64,000 nt of DNA from Anaerolineaceae bacterium (GCA_002702065.1 NZXX01000001.1:1302001-1366000); one strand, 5' to 3'. Shown: positions 53,431 through 62,419, counted from the first letter of the stretch. Numbers and translations: made by a program. Notes: generated by a model not told the origin, from the letters alone.

Positions 53431-55731
53431 TTATGCGCTCCCCATCAGCCAGCTCACATCGCCCTGCCGTGGCTTATTCGTCACGCCCAGCCGGCACTTG
53501 CAGCCCTGCTTGCATTCCGTATGTCCACTGCCAGGTCGCAGCTTGAGCTGGCGCCATTCCTTCGCCGGCAGCACGGTACCCGCCAGCCGCGGACAGTGGC
53601 TGCAATGTTCCTCCGCCTGGCCCAGGAACCACTCCAGCATCTGATTCGGTTTCCCGACTTCGATGCCGCGCAACCGGGCGTCGTTCAATGAGACATCCGC
53701 CCACATCATGGCGCGGTGTCGGACCTGCACTTCGGTGATCCCCTGCTTGAAGATCTCCGCACCCAGGTTGGTGACATAACCGGATTGTTCGGCCTGCCAC
53801 TCACGGAAAGAGCGCAGCTCATCACTGCCGAGGCTTTCCGGGTCATAGCCAACCTCGTTCATGCCATCCCGGAAGGCGATCAGGCCGTAGCGGCGCAGAG
53901 CCGACCGCATCGCCCCGGCAAATCCCCGGCGCGTCGATTCGTCTTTCTGGGCCGCGCCGATCACCCGCATCATCTCATCGATGAACTGGGCACGGGTATC
54001 CACGTACGCCTTGACCAGGCGCATCAGGCTGTAATCGTGCTGGATCAGCGACGCTTCCTGGAGCAGCTCGCGCGCCTCGTCGAAAGCACTGCCGGTTTTC
54101 GCGCTGTCGCCGCTGTCGATAGTGGCCTGCAACCCTGCGGCAATGTCCGGCGGGATTTGCCGGGGTACGAAGGCGCGTTTGGCATGGGTGCCGTTGTGCA
54201 AAAATTTTTGCCAGCGCGCGAGTTCGTCCATCGCGTCGGACACAAAGAACACTGGTTCCGTCACCACCTGCGACTCGACGACGTCGGGGTCGATGGATCG
54301 CAGTGCCGGCTGCCCGGCGGGTAATTGCGCGGGCGTGCTGGGGCGCTCGACCGGCTGCGACACCGCTTGCAGGGCCATCGGCTGGGGCTGCCGCGTGAGC
54401 TCGTTGATCTGCGCCAGTTGGTTTTCAGGCACCGCGACCATACCCGACGGAAACAGGTAGAAGTCGCCACCGGGTATAGAGGCTTTCCCCTCTGCCTGGA
54501 GCGCCTGGTTGAACGTGATCCAGCCACCGTGCAGCTTCGTCTTGATCATCTCGGCACGCTCTTTGGGATCGATCAGGTTGGCGCGAATATCATCCACCGG
54601 CAGCCGGAAGTGGTGCGAGTCGCTGCTGTCGAAATACGGCAGCAGCATGGTATCGACGATGTAGGCCATATCCCGCGCCGCGGGGATCAGGGAGTTGTCA
54701 TACCAGCCGATGCGCTGCTCCGGCGAAAGCTGGTACGGATTCTGTTCGTAGACGATCAGCGGCAGAGGCACGCCGGTAGCCGTCGCAGCGGCCTGCTGGG
54801 CATCCTGCTTGTACACGCGCTGCTCAGCCGGAGCTGCCGGTGTCAGCACGGTGCTTTCCAGTGCCGGCGGCAGGACCAGCGGACGCCCGGCATTCTGTGG
54901 GCCGCTCGCCTGTTCCTTGAGTGCGGCCAGCAGCTGCTCCATTTCCGGCTCGGTGATGGTCTGATTCTTGGCGACGAACACGACCCGCGAGTGCAGGCCG
55001 TTCTTGACATAATTTCGGCTGGCAACCAGCACCCCGCGCTGGATGTTCATGTCGTCCAGCACTGCCGAGAGCATCGACTTGCCCCGGTTGTCATTGAAGG
55101 GGTTGAACGTGTAATCGTAGACCAGCTCGTCCGGGCCGTAGTGGTCGATCCGGTCGTCACCGGCATAGTCGAAGCCCAGGATCTGGCCACGCTGGATGTT
55201 GACCTGCGTCACGAGGCTGTTGAGCACCCGAAACCCGAACATGGTCGTCAGGAAGGGCATTCCGGGTACGGACCCCTTCACCGGCTCGATGAACGCCTCA
55301 CCGGTCAGGATGCGCCAGTATTCCCACTGCCGGAACAGATCGTGATGGTATTCCCGCCGCGACCGCTCGAAGGCCTCCATCAGGGGGTGATTCTCGATTA
55401 CCTCACCGGTCGCCTTATCGACGACCTGCCCCTCATGCAGAAGCTCGGCAATCTTGTTGGCGCGAATGTCGGCGGCTCGCTGCAACCACACGACAGCACA
55501 GTACGCCTGGGCATAACCGGCTTCGCTGGCCGGGATTTCTCGAAAGCCGCTGCTGTTCCGTCGCCAGGCGCTGCCATCCCCGGCGCTGGTCAACGACTTG
55601 CCGGACAGCACGCTCAACTGCCCGCTGCCATCCATCTCCAGAATCAACGGATCGTTCGCCATGGACTGGCGTGAGACAGTTTGAACAGACCCGCCGGTCA
55701 GCCGGGCGCGCAGATTTGCGAGAATAGGCAT
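53431..55731 (-). CDS. Fusion: portal protein - MuF (SPP1 gp7-like) minor head protein
   Basis: 766 residues. The first 440 or so are an HK97-type portal: AYCAVVWLQRAADIRANKIA, WEYWRILTGEAFIEPVKGS, GPDELVYDYTFNPFNDNRGK, GVPLPLIVYEQNPYQLSPEQ. After a Gln/Pro linker (LTRQPQPMALQAVSQPVERP) comes a helical MuF-type domain (FIDEMMRVIGAAQKDESTRR, TNLGAEIFKQGITEVQVRH) ending in the Cys-rich signature EEHCSHCPRLAGTVLPAKEW with CKQGCKCRLGV. These are normally two genes; here they are one chain, probably putting one MuF domain on each portal subunit. The start overlaps the TerL stop by one base. Confidence 0.82.
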   Translation of the reverse strand: MPILANLRARLTGGSVQTVSRQSMANDPLILEMDGSGQLSVLSGKSLTSAGDGSAWRRNSSGFREIPASEAGYAQAYCAVVWLQRAADIRANKIAELLHEGQVVDKATGEVIENHPLMEAFERSRREYHHDLFRQWEYWRILTGEAFIEPVKGSVPGMPFLTTMFGFRVLNSLVTQVNIQRGQILGFDYAGDDRIDHYGPDELVYDYTFNPFNDNRGKSMLSAVLDDMNIQRGVLVASRNYVKNGLHSRVVFVAKNQTITEPEMEQLLAALKEQASGPQNAGRPLVLPPALESTVLTPAAPAEQRVYKQDAQQAAATATGVPLPLIVYEQNPYQLSPEQRIGWYDNSLIPAARDMAYIVDTMLLPYFDSSDSHHFRLPVDDIRANLIDPKERAEMIKTKLHGGWITFNQALQAEGKASIPGGDFYLFPSGMVAVPENQLAQINELTRQPQPMALQAVSQPVERPSTPAQLPAGQPALRSIDPDVVESQVVTEPVFFVSDAMDELARWQKFLHNGTHAKRAFVPRQIPPDIAAGLQATIDSGDSAKTGSAFDEARELLQEASLIQHDYSLMRLVKAYVDTRAQFIDEMMRVIGAAQKDESTRRGFAGAMRSALRRYGLIAFRDGMNEVGYDPESLGSDELRSFREWQAEQSGYVTNLGAEIFKQGITEVQVRHRAMMWADVSLNDARLRGIEVGKPNQMLEWFLGQAEEHCSHCPRLAGTVLPAKEWRQLKLRPGSGHTECKQGCKCRLGVTNKPRQGDVSWLMGSA

Positions 55732-57140
55732 TAAGATAATCCCCAGGGAAGATCGAATGAGATAGCTGGACCGGGTGCGTGTTCCAGTGCCATGACCATA
55801 TAACGCGACCCATCCAGGCCATGATTATTCAGGTCGAGCGGCACTTCCTTATTTGATTTGCCCTCTTTGGCTTCCGGCCAAGTGTAGACCGGAAACTCAT
55901 GTTCTGTGCAGCAGGGATGCAGGTCACCCGGATATTCGCGGTACAGCACCGGGTCATACTCGACACACGCCTCCTCGACCAGATAGAGGCGGGGCTTACC
56001 GTCGGGTTGCACCTTCAGCCGTTCCTCGACCTTCTCAATCCCGACGCTGATTTCCTTTTTGGCCGGGATGGTGCCAATGCCGTTTTCGTCGAGGGTGGCC
56101 CGATCCTCGGCATCGTGATCCGCGACCCGGAAGTTGATGCGCTCACCCTGCTCATGCCAGACGTTGTTTTTGGATTCGTCGCTCAGCATCGACCAGTCCG
56201 CCGGCGACACGCCGCTTTCGAGGCGCTTGATGTGATCGCTGTGCACTTTGACCGTGCGCTTGGTGTAGTAAATCTCGCGGTAGAGGTAGAGCCGGCCATC
56301 ATAGTCTTCGCCCCACCATTGGGCCACAAACGGGTTGGTATAGCCGAAATCGATGCTCATGTATCGGTTCCGGAATTCCGGCAGTTGATCGCGCGGGATC
56401 ACATGGATCGAACGATCATAGCCCTCGTAAACCACACCCTCCGCAGCAACCCATTGACCATCGCGACCGCGCTTACGCCGGATGCCGGTCAGGCCGTCCA
56501 GCACATCCATCGTACGGACGCCCTGCGCAGTCAGCTCGCCGGTGACCTGGTCATACAGATTCGGGTTGTAGCGATGCAGCTGGGTGAAAATCTTCAGCCG
56601 GTCGCGGTGCAGGATCCAATGTGTTGGCGGTCCCGGATTGCAGTCGCCCATCAGCTGGGTGTACGGCGTGTTGCCCGATCGGCCTGTGCATCGGGTGGAG
56701 AGCTTTTCCCAGGCATCCAGGCTTACCTCTTCGGCCTGGTTGATGTAACCGAAGTCAAATTCGCCGGAGAGAATCCTGTCGGGATTGTCCAGCCCGCCGC
56801 ACATTATTTTGCTACCATTCGGGTACAGGTAGAACTCCGGCTTGCTACCGCCATACTTGCGAATCGGCGACCCTGGCTCATCCGGGTGTACCGGCAGGAT
56901 CTTATTCTCATAAGTCACAATGGCCGTGTTGATCAGGCTCTTGTACGTCTGGCGCATCATGAATGACCATGAGCCGGGATATTTCACCAGCAGGGCGTGC
57001 AGCTTATGCAGCGCCGCGTAGGTCTTGCCAGTCTCATAGGGGCCGGACAGCATCGCTTCTGGCCCCTTGTAGCGCCAGAATTCACGAGCTTGCCCATACA
57101 ATATCGGCCCATCCTTGGCCCGGTCGATGGCGACAAGCAT
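55731..57140 (-). CDS. Terminase large subunit (TerL)
   Basis: 469 residues. ATPase: Walker A GPYETGKT at 33-40 (normally GxxxxGKT), a Walker B-like strand EFDFGYINQAEEVSLDAW with the acidic pair, and motif III near QLMGDCNPGPPTHW. Nuclease: RYMSIDFGYTNPFVAQWWGE (first metal Asp) and DHDAEDRATLDENGIGTIPA. It packages DNA into proheads together with TerS encoded upstream. Start ATG 57140, 3 bases from the TerS stop. Confidence 0.93.
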   Translation of the reverse strand: MLVAIDRAKDGPILYGQAREFWRYKGPEAMLSGPYETGKTYAALHKLHALLVKYPGSWSFMMRQTYKSLINTAIVTYENKILPVHPDEPGSPIRKYGGSKPEFYLYPNGSKIMCGGLDNPDRILSGEFDFGYINQAEEVSLDAWEKLSTRCTGRSGNTPYTQLMGDCNPGPPTHWILHRDRLKIFTQLHRYNPNLYDQVTGELTAQGVRTMDVLDGLTGIRRKRGRDGQWVAAEGVVYEGYDRSIHVIPRDQLPEFRNRYMSIDFGYTNPFVAQWWGEDYDGRLYLYREIYYTKRTVKVHSDHIKRLESGVSPADWSMLSDESKNNVWHEQGERINFRVADHDAEDRATLDENGIGTIPAKKEISVGIEKVEERLKVQPDGKPRLYLVEEACVEYDPVLYREYPGDLHPCCTEHEFPVYTWPEAKEGKSNKEVPLDLNNHGLDGSRYMVMALEHAPGPAISFDLPWGLS

Positions 57141-57142
57141 GG

Positions 57143-57670
57143 TTATAATTCGTCCGTGCTCATGCCGGTTTTGAAGATGATCTTCTCGCCGCCGGATGTG
57201 AGGTCGAGATTATCCTTAAAGATGCCCAGCGAACGTCCGATGAGTTCGAGGGCCTTGAGCCGGTCATACCCTTCGACCATGCCCTCATACTCCAGAACCG
57301 GGCCGTCGCCAGAGGCGTCGTCGGACTCAGAGGCTTCGACGATGGCGCGTTTGATACGAACCTTTTTGATCAGGTTCGACTTACCAAGCGCTTTCGCTTT
57401 CTGGAGGTTGGGCAGTCCGCGATCATCTGTGAGGTCCGTCACATCCCCGCGCGCGATCTGCGCCAGGTGATAGAGCACCTCATTCGTATTCATCGCGGAT
57501 TCGGCCATCTTCTTCTGAATTGCGTCCTGAACGTCAACATTTGTCAACAGGCGTGACCCCTGCTGACGGGCCGTTTTTTCGCTGTATCCGGCTTCGATCG
57601 CGGCGCGCGTGGCATTCCAGCAGCGCAGATAGGCATCTACGAAAAGCTGCTGTTTATGAGTCAATGCCAC
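57143..57670 (-). CDS. Terminase small subunit (TerS)
   Basis: 175 residues of the Terminase_2 type: ALTHKQQLFVDAYLRCWNAT, RAAIEAGYSEKTARQQGSRL (the DNA-binding HTH) and IQKKMAESAMNTNEVLYHLA. The C-terminal part (EGYDRLKALELIGRSLGIFK) is the oligomerisation helix usual in this family. It recognises the packaging site on phage DNA. Confidence 0.92.
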   Translation of the reverse strand: MALTHKQQLFVDAYLRCWNATRAAIEAGYSEKTARQQGSRLLTNVDVQDAIQKKMAESAMNTNEVLYHLAQIARGDVTDLTDDRGLPNLQKAKALGKSNLIKKVRIKRAIVEASESDDASGDGPVLEYEGMVEGYDRLKALELIGRSLGIFKDNLDLTSGGEKIIFKTGMSTDEL

Positions 57671-57707
57671 AGTTGTCTACCTACCCTGTCGACGATCTCC
57701 AATCCAG

Positions 57708-58454
57708 TCACGAGCGCATCCTGCTATAATCCAGCGTCCGCAGTTCGGCGTAATCCAACACTTCAATAGCGCGGCGGCGTGTGTCGGCCCGGATTTCGCT
57801 GTTTCGGTAATCCAGCCACGCCGGCCAGTCGGCCCGCGACCGCTGCTTGCACCAGACGTCATAACAGGCTGGGCAGAACTCACGTCCGCCAGGCACCCGG
57901 TAATGCTCATTTTTCGTGCAGTAGCAGTAGTCGAAACCGGCGCCGGGGCATTCATGATCCAGAGTCGCGATGATACGTTGGATGCGCCGCTCCCGGTTCG
58001 GATCATCGCGTTCTACTATATATGCAAATGAATCGGCCCCAGTAAACGTTTTTGCTTCTAAACGGAGATCTGCCCGCCGCAAAAGCTGATACGCTGCCTG
58101 CGGGGTGATACCCAACTCGTGGCCGACGTAGATGTAAATCTCCATGGGGCGCTGGATACCGCGCACATGGAGGGCAGCTGACCGCACCTCGACCGCCTGC
58201 CGCTGCCGAGCCGTAAGGGGTCGATCTGGATCCGCCGCGTTGTGCGCTGCCGTGAACCCCTTGAGCATCGCGCCGGTGTCTGTCGGGCGCTTCTCGGTGT
58301 CGGCCAGCAGGTCGAGGATCTTCTCACGCCGTACTGCCCATTTTTCCTCACCGGCATCGCGCTTCGCGCCAGTATTTAAGATGTCAACGTAATCACTGGG
58401 GTCGACCCAGGTCAATGGCCGCAGCCATTCGATAGTCGTATCGCTCAATGTCAT
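57708..58454 (-). CDS. Prophage HTH/zinc-finger protein preceding terminase
   Basis: 248 residues from ATG 58454; a longer reading to 58514 is possible. Central part: RPLTARQRQAVEVRSAALHV and YIYVGHELGITPQAAYQLLR, a clear helix-turn-helix. The C-terminal part has a Cys cluster, CPGAGFDYCYCTKNEHYRVP followed by FCPACYDVWC, likely binding zinc. As the first gene of the late operon it may be a late transcription activator, or an HNH-like packaging factor that has lost HNH residues. No H-N-H triad is visible. Confidence 0.6.
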   Translation of the reverse strand: MTLSDTTIEWLRPLTWVDPSDYVDILNTGAKRDAGEEKWAVRREKILDLLADTEKRPTDTGAMLKGFTAAHNAADPDRPLTARQRQAVEVRSAALHVRGIQRPMEIYIYVGHELGITPQAAYQLLRRADLRLEAKTFTGADSFAYIVERDDPNRERRIQRIIATLDHECPGAGFDYCYCTKNEHYRVPGGREFCPACYDVWCKQRSRADWPAWLDYRNSEIRADTRRRAIEVLDYAELRTLDYSRMRS

Positions 58455-58690
58455 CTCACAAAACAAGACGTCACATAGCCTCAGTATGCAGCACCTGAGA
58501 CTATTTAACGGCAAGATTTGCGCGGTTTTGGAAAATAAGCTTTATTAATTCTTGGAACAGAGGATATGAGGTAAAATTTCTATTAAGGTTATGGATAATT
58601 TAATGGCTTGATCTGAGTAGGTAGAAAAAACAAAGTCGACTACATCACATACGTGAACCATCTACATAGTGATAACGGAGTCACATCGCT
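58455..58690. promoter_or_regulatory. Divergent intergenic region, late operon versus cassette
   Basis: AT-rich 236 bases. On the plus strand TAAAAT at about 58571 and several AT tracts could serve the cassette, but no convincing -35 is visible. On the minus strand it must contain the start of the late operon. No repeat or operator of the AGTATA type is seen here. Confidence 0.4.
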
Positions 58691-59530
58691 ATGGAAATTG
58701 AGCCACAAATTTGTTCGTTGAGAAACATAAACTCAATGGTTCAGGTTGAATTGAGCATTGTTGACGCTTTTCATAACGTAGCCGTACAATTAAATAACGA
58801 TAATATTCCCATATTCAAATCCATCATGAACGGCAAAACTATGTTACCTTCACCTGCAATTGCTGGGCTAATTAGCTCGTCGCTCGAGGCGACTCCTTTT
58901 GCAAGCGAATCTGACTTAATGGATACCGTTTTAAGACATATCGAGCATTTTTTGCAGCATGAACATGTTCAGATTGCCACTGAAGTACAAGTTGGGTCTG
59001 GCTATGTGGACTTGATCGCTGCGCGAGTGACAGATAAAGCTTTGGATAGATTGTCTCATGCAATAAGCGGTGTGGAAGCTTGTCTTCTGGCAAACATGCA
59101 TTATCGGCAGAGACTTCGCCTTTCAACCATTGCCAAACGTTGCTGTATATCAGTTCAAAAGGCGGAGGCAGCCATACATAACTTATCTACGATGGGTTAC
59201 GTCCACTCTGTTGGATCCTGTTATGTCCGGAATGCTCCTTTTGTCACTGATATTGTTGCCGTAGAGGGCAAACTAAGAAACTGGCGACGTGCTTTGTCTC
59301 AAGCGCACCGAAATCGCCTGTTTACCTCTCAAACTTATGTGGCTCTAGACGCGAGATATGCAAGACCGGCATTAGCAAACCTAGATGTATTTCATCACTA
59401 CCGCGTTGGATTAGCCATAATCTTCCAGAGCGGGGATGTTCATGTCGTATATAGACCTCCGAAGGGTCGACCAATTGCTAACGTCATGCCGATCATCGCT
59501 GAAAATGCTTTATTGCAACAGTTGAACTAA
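58691..59530 (+). CDS. Winged-helix / PD-(D/E)XK-like protein (cassette gene 1)
   Basis: 279 residues. N-terminal part unknown, with EHVQIATEVQVGSGYVDLIA (E98, D107), which itself looks like a nuclease-core strand pair. Residues 141-182 form a winged helix: RLRLSTIAKRCCISVQKAEA, AIHNLSTMGYVHSVGS. Then TDIVAVEGKLRNWRRALSQA carries D187, E192 and K194 in the D...ExK layout, followed by FTSQTYVALD, as in PD-(D/E)XK nucleases. AT-rich and unlike the phage structural genes in codon use. GGAG lies 12 bases before the ATG. I infer a DNA-targeting protein; activity unproven. Confidence 0.6.
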   Translation: MEIEPQICSLRNINSMVQVELSIVDAFHNVAVQLNNDNIPIFKSIMNGKTMLPSPAIAGLISSSLEATPFASESDLMDTVLRHIEHFLQHEHVQIATEVQVGSGYVDLIAARVTDKALDRLSHAISGVEACLLANMHYRQRLRLSTIAKRCCISVQKAEAAIHNLSTMGYVHSVGSCYVRNAPFVTDIVAVEGKLRNWRRALSQAHRNRLFTSQTYVALDARYARPALANLDVFHHYRVGLAIIFQSGDVHVVYRPPKGRPIANVMPIIAENALLQQLN

Positions 59531-59542
59531 ATGTGAGGTGCC

Positions 59543-60394
59543 ATGATACCCTGGACTGAAATGACAATTGATGAAGCGCAAGCAATGTATGGTCGCTTGG
59601 GTTATGTGATTGAGCAAGTTCCGCCTCAAAGAGGTTCATTCAAACAGGTTTTTCGCGCACAATACAAAAACAGTCTAGTTGCACTAAAGGTTCTGCATCG
59701 ACTCGACGGCGAACTATACAAGCGTACCCAACGCGAGGTCGATCTCATGATGGAGATCGATTCACGGTATGTTGCCAAAGTATTGGATTATAACTTTGGC
59801 GCTCCGGGCTATAAAGGTTATATTGCTGAAGAATACATTTCTGGCATTTCTCTGGATGCCAAAGCTAGGCAGCGTGGCCTTCGGCAAGACGAAATGTTCC
59901 ACATAATCGACAACATTTTTCAAGCATTGCTCATCCTTGAATCTGCTAACCACAACGTTGTTCATCGTGACGTCAAGCCATCTAATATCATGATGCGCGA
60001 AAATGGCGATGCCGTTCTCACTGACTTTGGTTTAGCCCGAGCACTTGACGAGTCAACCATTACTTCATCGGGAATGCAGATCGGAACCTTGCGATACTCG
60101 CCACCTGAATTTCTTCACTATCACAGCGGGTCGGTCGATCAAACCAGTGATCTTTTTTCATTGGGCATAATGTTTTATGAGTTTCTCTCTAGCCACCATC
60201 CATTTCTAGATCCAAACAATGGAGGCAGCCTCGCCGAGCAAATGCTTAAGTCGCCGCCAAAGCCACTCGACATGGTAAACCCATCGATAGATCCTAAACT
60301 AGCGCGTTTTGTCATGAGGTTGATAGAACGTGATCGCGTAAACCGTTACCCGAGTATCGCTGAAGCTTACAACCGTTTCAAGCGGTTCCTTTAG
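59543..60394 (+). CDS. Hanks-type Ser/Thr protein kinase (cassette gene 2)
   Basis: 283 residues made of a single kinase domain. Gly loop RGSFKQVF (degenerate), catalytic Lys49 in VALKVL, Glu65, HRDVKPSN with Asp143 and Asn148, DFG at 161-163, and activation segment end GTLRYSPPEF. All catalytic residues are present, so it should be active. No membrane helix or sensor domain. ATG 59543, 12 bases after gene 1 (GAGGTGCC upstream) and 17 bases before gene 3, so the three form one operon. Confidence 0.9.
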   Translation: MIPWTEMTIDEAQAMYGRLGYVIEQVPPQRGSFKQVFRAQYKNSLVALKVLHRLDGELYKRTQREVDLMMEIDSRYVAKVLDYNFGAPGYKGYIAEEYISGISLDAKARQRGLRQDEMFHIIDNIFQALLILESANHNVVHRDVKPSNIMMRENGDAVLTDFGLARALDESTITSSGMQIGTLRYSPPEFLHYHSGSVDQTSDLFSLGIMFYEFLSSHHPFLDPNNGGSLAEQMLKSPPKPLDMVNPSIDPKLARFVMRLIERDRVNRYPSIAEAYNRFKRFL

Positions 60395-60411
60395 AACAGG
60401 CAGTTTCGATC

Positions 60412-61623
60412 ATGTACAATGGACCATTTTACCTACACCAACCCGGATATGGTGATTTCTCACGTGTATCCAAACTATTGAATGAGGGGGTTGGAGATGG
60501 TGTAGTCGTCTTTGCTGACGCAGCAAAGCGAACAAGTGAAAAAAAGTTTCCCGAATATCTTGCTGCATTCCGATCATCTGGCAAGCAAATGTTCATTGAC
60601 ACGGAGCAATATGATCCGGCTTTTATTGGTGCAGAAGTCAACCCCGACGGTTCAAAGGCGCTGCTCGACTTTGATGTCTGCCATCAGTACGTGGCTTCGA
60701 GCCTCGCCTTACAGCATGACAATCAATGCAACGGCTACATTATTCCAAACGTAGAGACATCCACACTCAGTCCTAGTTGGTACGAGCTCACACGAGTCCT
60801 ATGCGCCACATCTACAAATTGGATTGACAAACATGGTGATGGCAAACTTCCGTTAATGTTGACAATAGCGGTGCCAGCCGGTTTCATTGCCGATGCTGAG
60901 AGTCGCCTTGAACTACTTAATCATCTTACTTGGCTAAAGTCATTCGTCCGCGGATACTACATTAATTTGATTGATGTTCCTGAGATTTTAACAGATACAA
61001 GACTTATTCATGGACTTCTTGACATGGTATTCCGTCTTAAGCGGCAGAAAGTCGATATTGTTTTTGCCAGAGTTGGTGGGTGGGTGCCTACTTTGTTTCC
61101 ACTTGGCCTTGACTATTTTGCAAATGGTAGCACTAAGAGTCTACAAAGATTCCAAAGCAAGCGTGATCCCCGCAAAACGGGCGGATCAGGTCCTGTCAAC
61201 TATGTGAACATCTGGTCTCCCCTGACAATGAGCTATGTCAAATATCCTGAAGAAGCTGACGTTCTCCATAAAGAGTTGTCACAAGACCAACTGCAGCGAC
61301 TCTATGGAACCGATTCTGGTTATGCACCACCCGTTGATCGAAAACCAGAATCAGTTTTTTACTCGAAAGGATATAACCAACCAAGACGGCTAAACCATTT
61401 TTCTGCAACACAAGCTCGTTTAGCCAATCAATATAGAGGTCGTTCGTTTAGCGATAGAATAGTCGCAGTTGAAAAAACCCTTTCCGAAGCATATCGGAAC
61501 GATCAGGAACTGGGTAAGTTGTTTAATAATCCTAACCGTGGACAAGAGAAGAAAATATGGCTCGATACCTTCAATCGCTTTGTTGAAGAAAACCGGTTTG
61601 ATCTCGAAGACCTATATGATTAA
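60412..61623 (+). CDS. Unknown 403-residue protein (cassette gene 3)
   Basis: Not recognised. Repeated strand-helix units suggest an alpha/beta barrel: GVVVFADAAKRTSEKKFPEY, KQMFIDTEQYDPAFIG, LPLMLTIAVPAGFIADAESR, RGYYINLIDVPEILTD, VDIVFARVGGWVPTLFPLGL. The C-terminal 100 residues are charged and helical (RSFSDRIVAVEKTLSEAYRN). This resembles barrels that act on nucleic acid bases or nucleotides, but no catalytic motif is identified. Last gene of the cassette. Confidence 0.6.
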   Translation: MYNGPFYLHQPGYGDFSRVSKLLNEGVGDGVVVFADAAKRTSEKKFPEYLAAFRSSGKQMFIDTEQYDPAFIGAEVNPDGSKALLDFDVCHQYVASSLALQHDNQCNGYIIPNVETSTLSPSWYELTRVLCATSTNWIDKHGDGKLPLMLTIAVPAGFIADAESRLELLNHLTWLKSFVRGYYINLIDVPEILTDTRLIHGLLDMVFRLKRQKVDIVFARVGGWVPTLFPLGLDYFANGSTKSLQRFQSKRDPRKTGGSGPVNYVNIWSPLTMSYVKYPEEADVLHKELSQDQLQRLYGTDSGYAPPVDRKPESVFYSKGYNQPRRLNHFSATQARLANQYRGRSFSDRIVAVEKTLSEAYRNDQELGKLFNNPNRGQEKKIWLDTFNRFVEENRFDLEDLYD

Positions 61624-61655
61624 TAAGATTGACCATCGCTAACTCTTGTTCGTTA

Positions 61656-61901
61656 TTAGGTTTCAGGAGCGTTCAGCCGTGCGACGCGCTCGTCAAAATG
61701 TGCAATCTCGCTCGGCGTTAGGTCCATCTCTGCAACAACCTGATAGGCAGCCAGACCGGCGATATACCACTTAATGGCAACCCACTTCTCCTGACCCCGC
61801 GTAGGTGACTGAACGGTCACCAGGTAAGCGCCGACCTGTTCACCTCTGGTCGGGTCAAGATACCGAAAATGATAATGCGGATATAATTCACTGCCGGCCA
61901 C
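61656..61901 (-). CDS. Small prophage protein, start uncertain
   Basis: 81 residues from GTG 61901, beta-rich then helical: ELYPHYHFRYLDPTRGEQVG, AYLVTVQSPTRGQEKWVAIK, DLTPSEIAHFDERVARL. The composition looks real, yet the only good ribosome site in the area (GGGAGG at 61951-61956) serves an ATG at 61942 in another frame. Upstream of GTG this frame is open without a start. It may begin at GTG with weak CAGG, or a frame change joins it to the ATG at 61942. Confidence 0.5.
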   Translation of the reverse strand: MAGSELYPHYHFRYLDPTRGEQVGAYLVTVQSPTRGQEKWVAIKWYIAGLAAYQVVAEMDLTPSEIAHFDERVARLNAPET

Positions 61902-62157
61902 GACGACCTGATCCGGCTCACGTCGAGAAATGTCCTGGCCATAACTGCGACCTCCCTGCGGGGAATAAGAAGCGCCCGCCGGTGGCAGTGGCAGGCGCTT
62001 AGTGCCGGGTACGCAGGGGATAACCGTTGGACTAGCTCTATCCCGGCGTTAGAGCATGACGATGCAGACAGCATAGAACATGTTTTCGCTATCAGGGTGG
62101 ACATAAGGTTTGAAAATGCTCACCGCTTGAAGAGTGCCAGCTAACCGGCGCGCGAAT
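61902..62157. other. Non-coding, hairpin-rich
   Basis: Two hairpins: AAGCGCC/GGCGCTT at 61970-62000, and GCCGGG/CCCGGC at 62004-62047 with an alternative pairing GGGATA/TATCCC that shares bases with it. It is probably the leader of the minus-strand gene. It looks partly tRNA-like but lacks a T-arm. Confidence 0.4.
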
Positions 62158-62309
62158 CACCCCCAGATAGTGGGGTGCATTGTGTATACTTTATAGTATA
62201 TAATTAAAACAGTTGAGGATAGCAGCTTACTAATACGATACGCAGCGGGACCGGGACGCCTTAAAAGTTAAACCCTGCGGGGGAACTGGGGGACACGCTA
62301 CCCCTGCCT
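62158..62309 (+). repeat. Structured element, left copy (inverted relative to 63496-63658)
   Basis: From left to right: hairpin CACCCC/GGGGTG, operator at 62181-62204, an AT-rich spacer with GAGGATA, then a conserved core starting ATACGCAG and GGACCGGGACGCCTTAAA and ending GGGAACTGGGGGACACGC, ACCCCTGCCT. The right copy repeats all parts in the same order on the opposite strand. Weaker similarity continues inward to about 62335. No open frame is shared. Confidence 0.75.
62181..62204 (+). promoter_or_regulatory. Operator-like site (site B1)
   Basis: Half-sites TGTGTATACT and AGTATATAAT separated by TTAT. TATAAT at its right end could act as a -10 for the structured element. Confidence 0.6.
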
Positions 62310-62366
62310 AATTGCCAAAAGCGCAACTATTCGGCGGACGGGCAAGCCCCCAGTCTTTGGGGTAAT

Positions 62367-62392
62367 AAGTATATACTATATAGTATATACTT
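62367..62392 (+). promoter_or_regulatory. Perfect 26-bp palindrome operator (site B2)
   Basis: Two copies of the self-complementary AGTATATACT separated by ATAT, extended by one base at each side to a perfect palindrome. It lies 28 bases upstream of the zinc-finger gene and is the likely operator/promoter of that gene. Confidence 0.7.
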
Positions 62393-62419
62393 AAGGTGTA
62401 GTCAGATAAGGAGTACATC

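Noticed and set aside
54325..55674. 449-codon plus-strand frame opposite the portal gene
   Set aside because: Shadow of the portal-MuF gene; Arg/His/Gln-rich translation without domains.
62004..62047. Possible tRNA on the minus strand
   Set aside because: GCCGGG...CCCGGC stem and D-arm-like text are present, but there is no T-arm and no valid anticodon arm.
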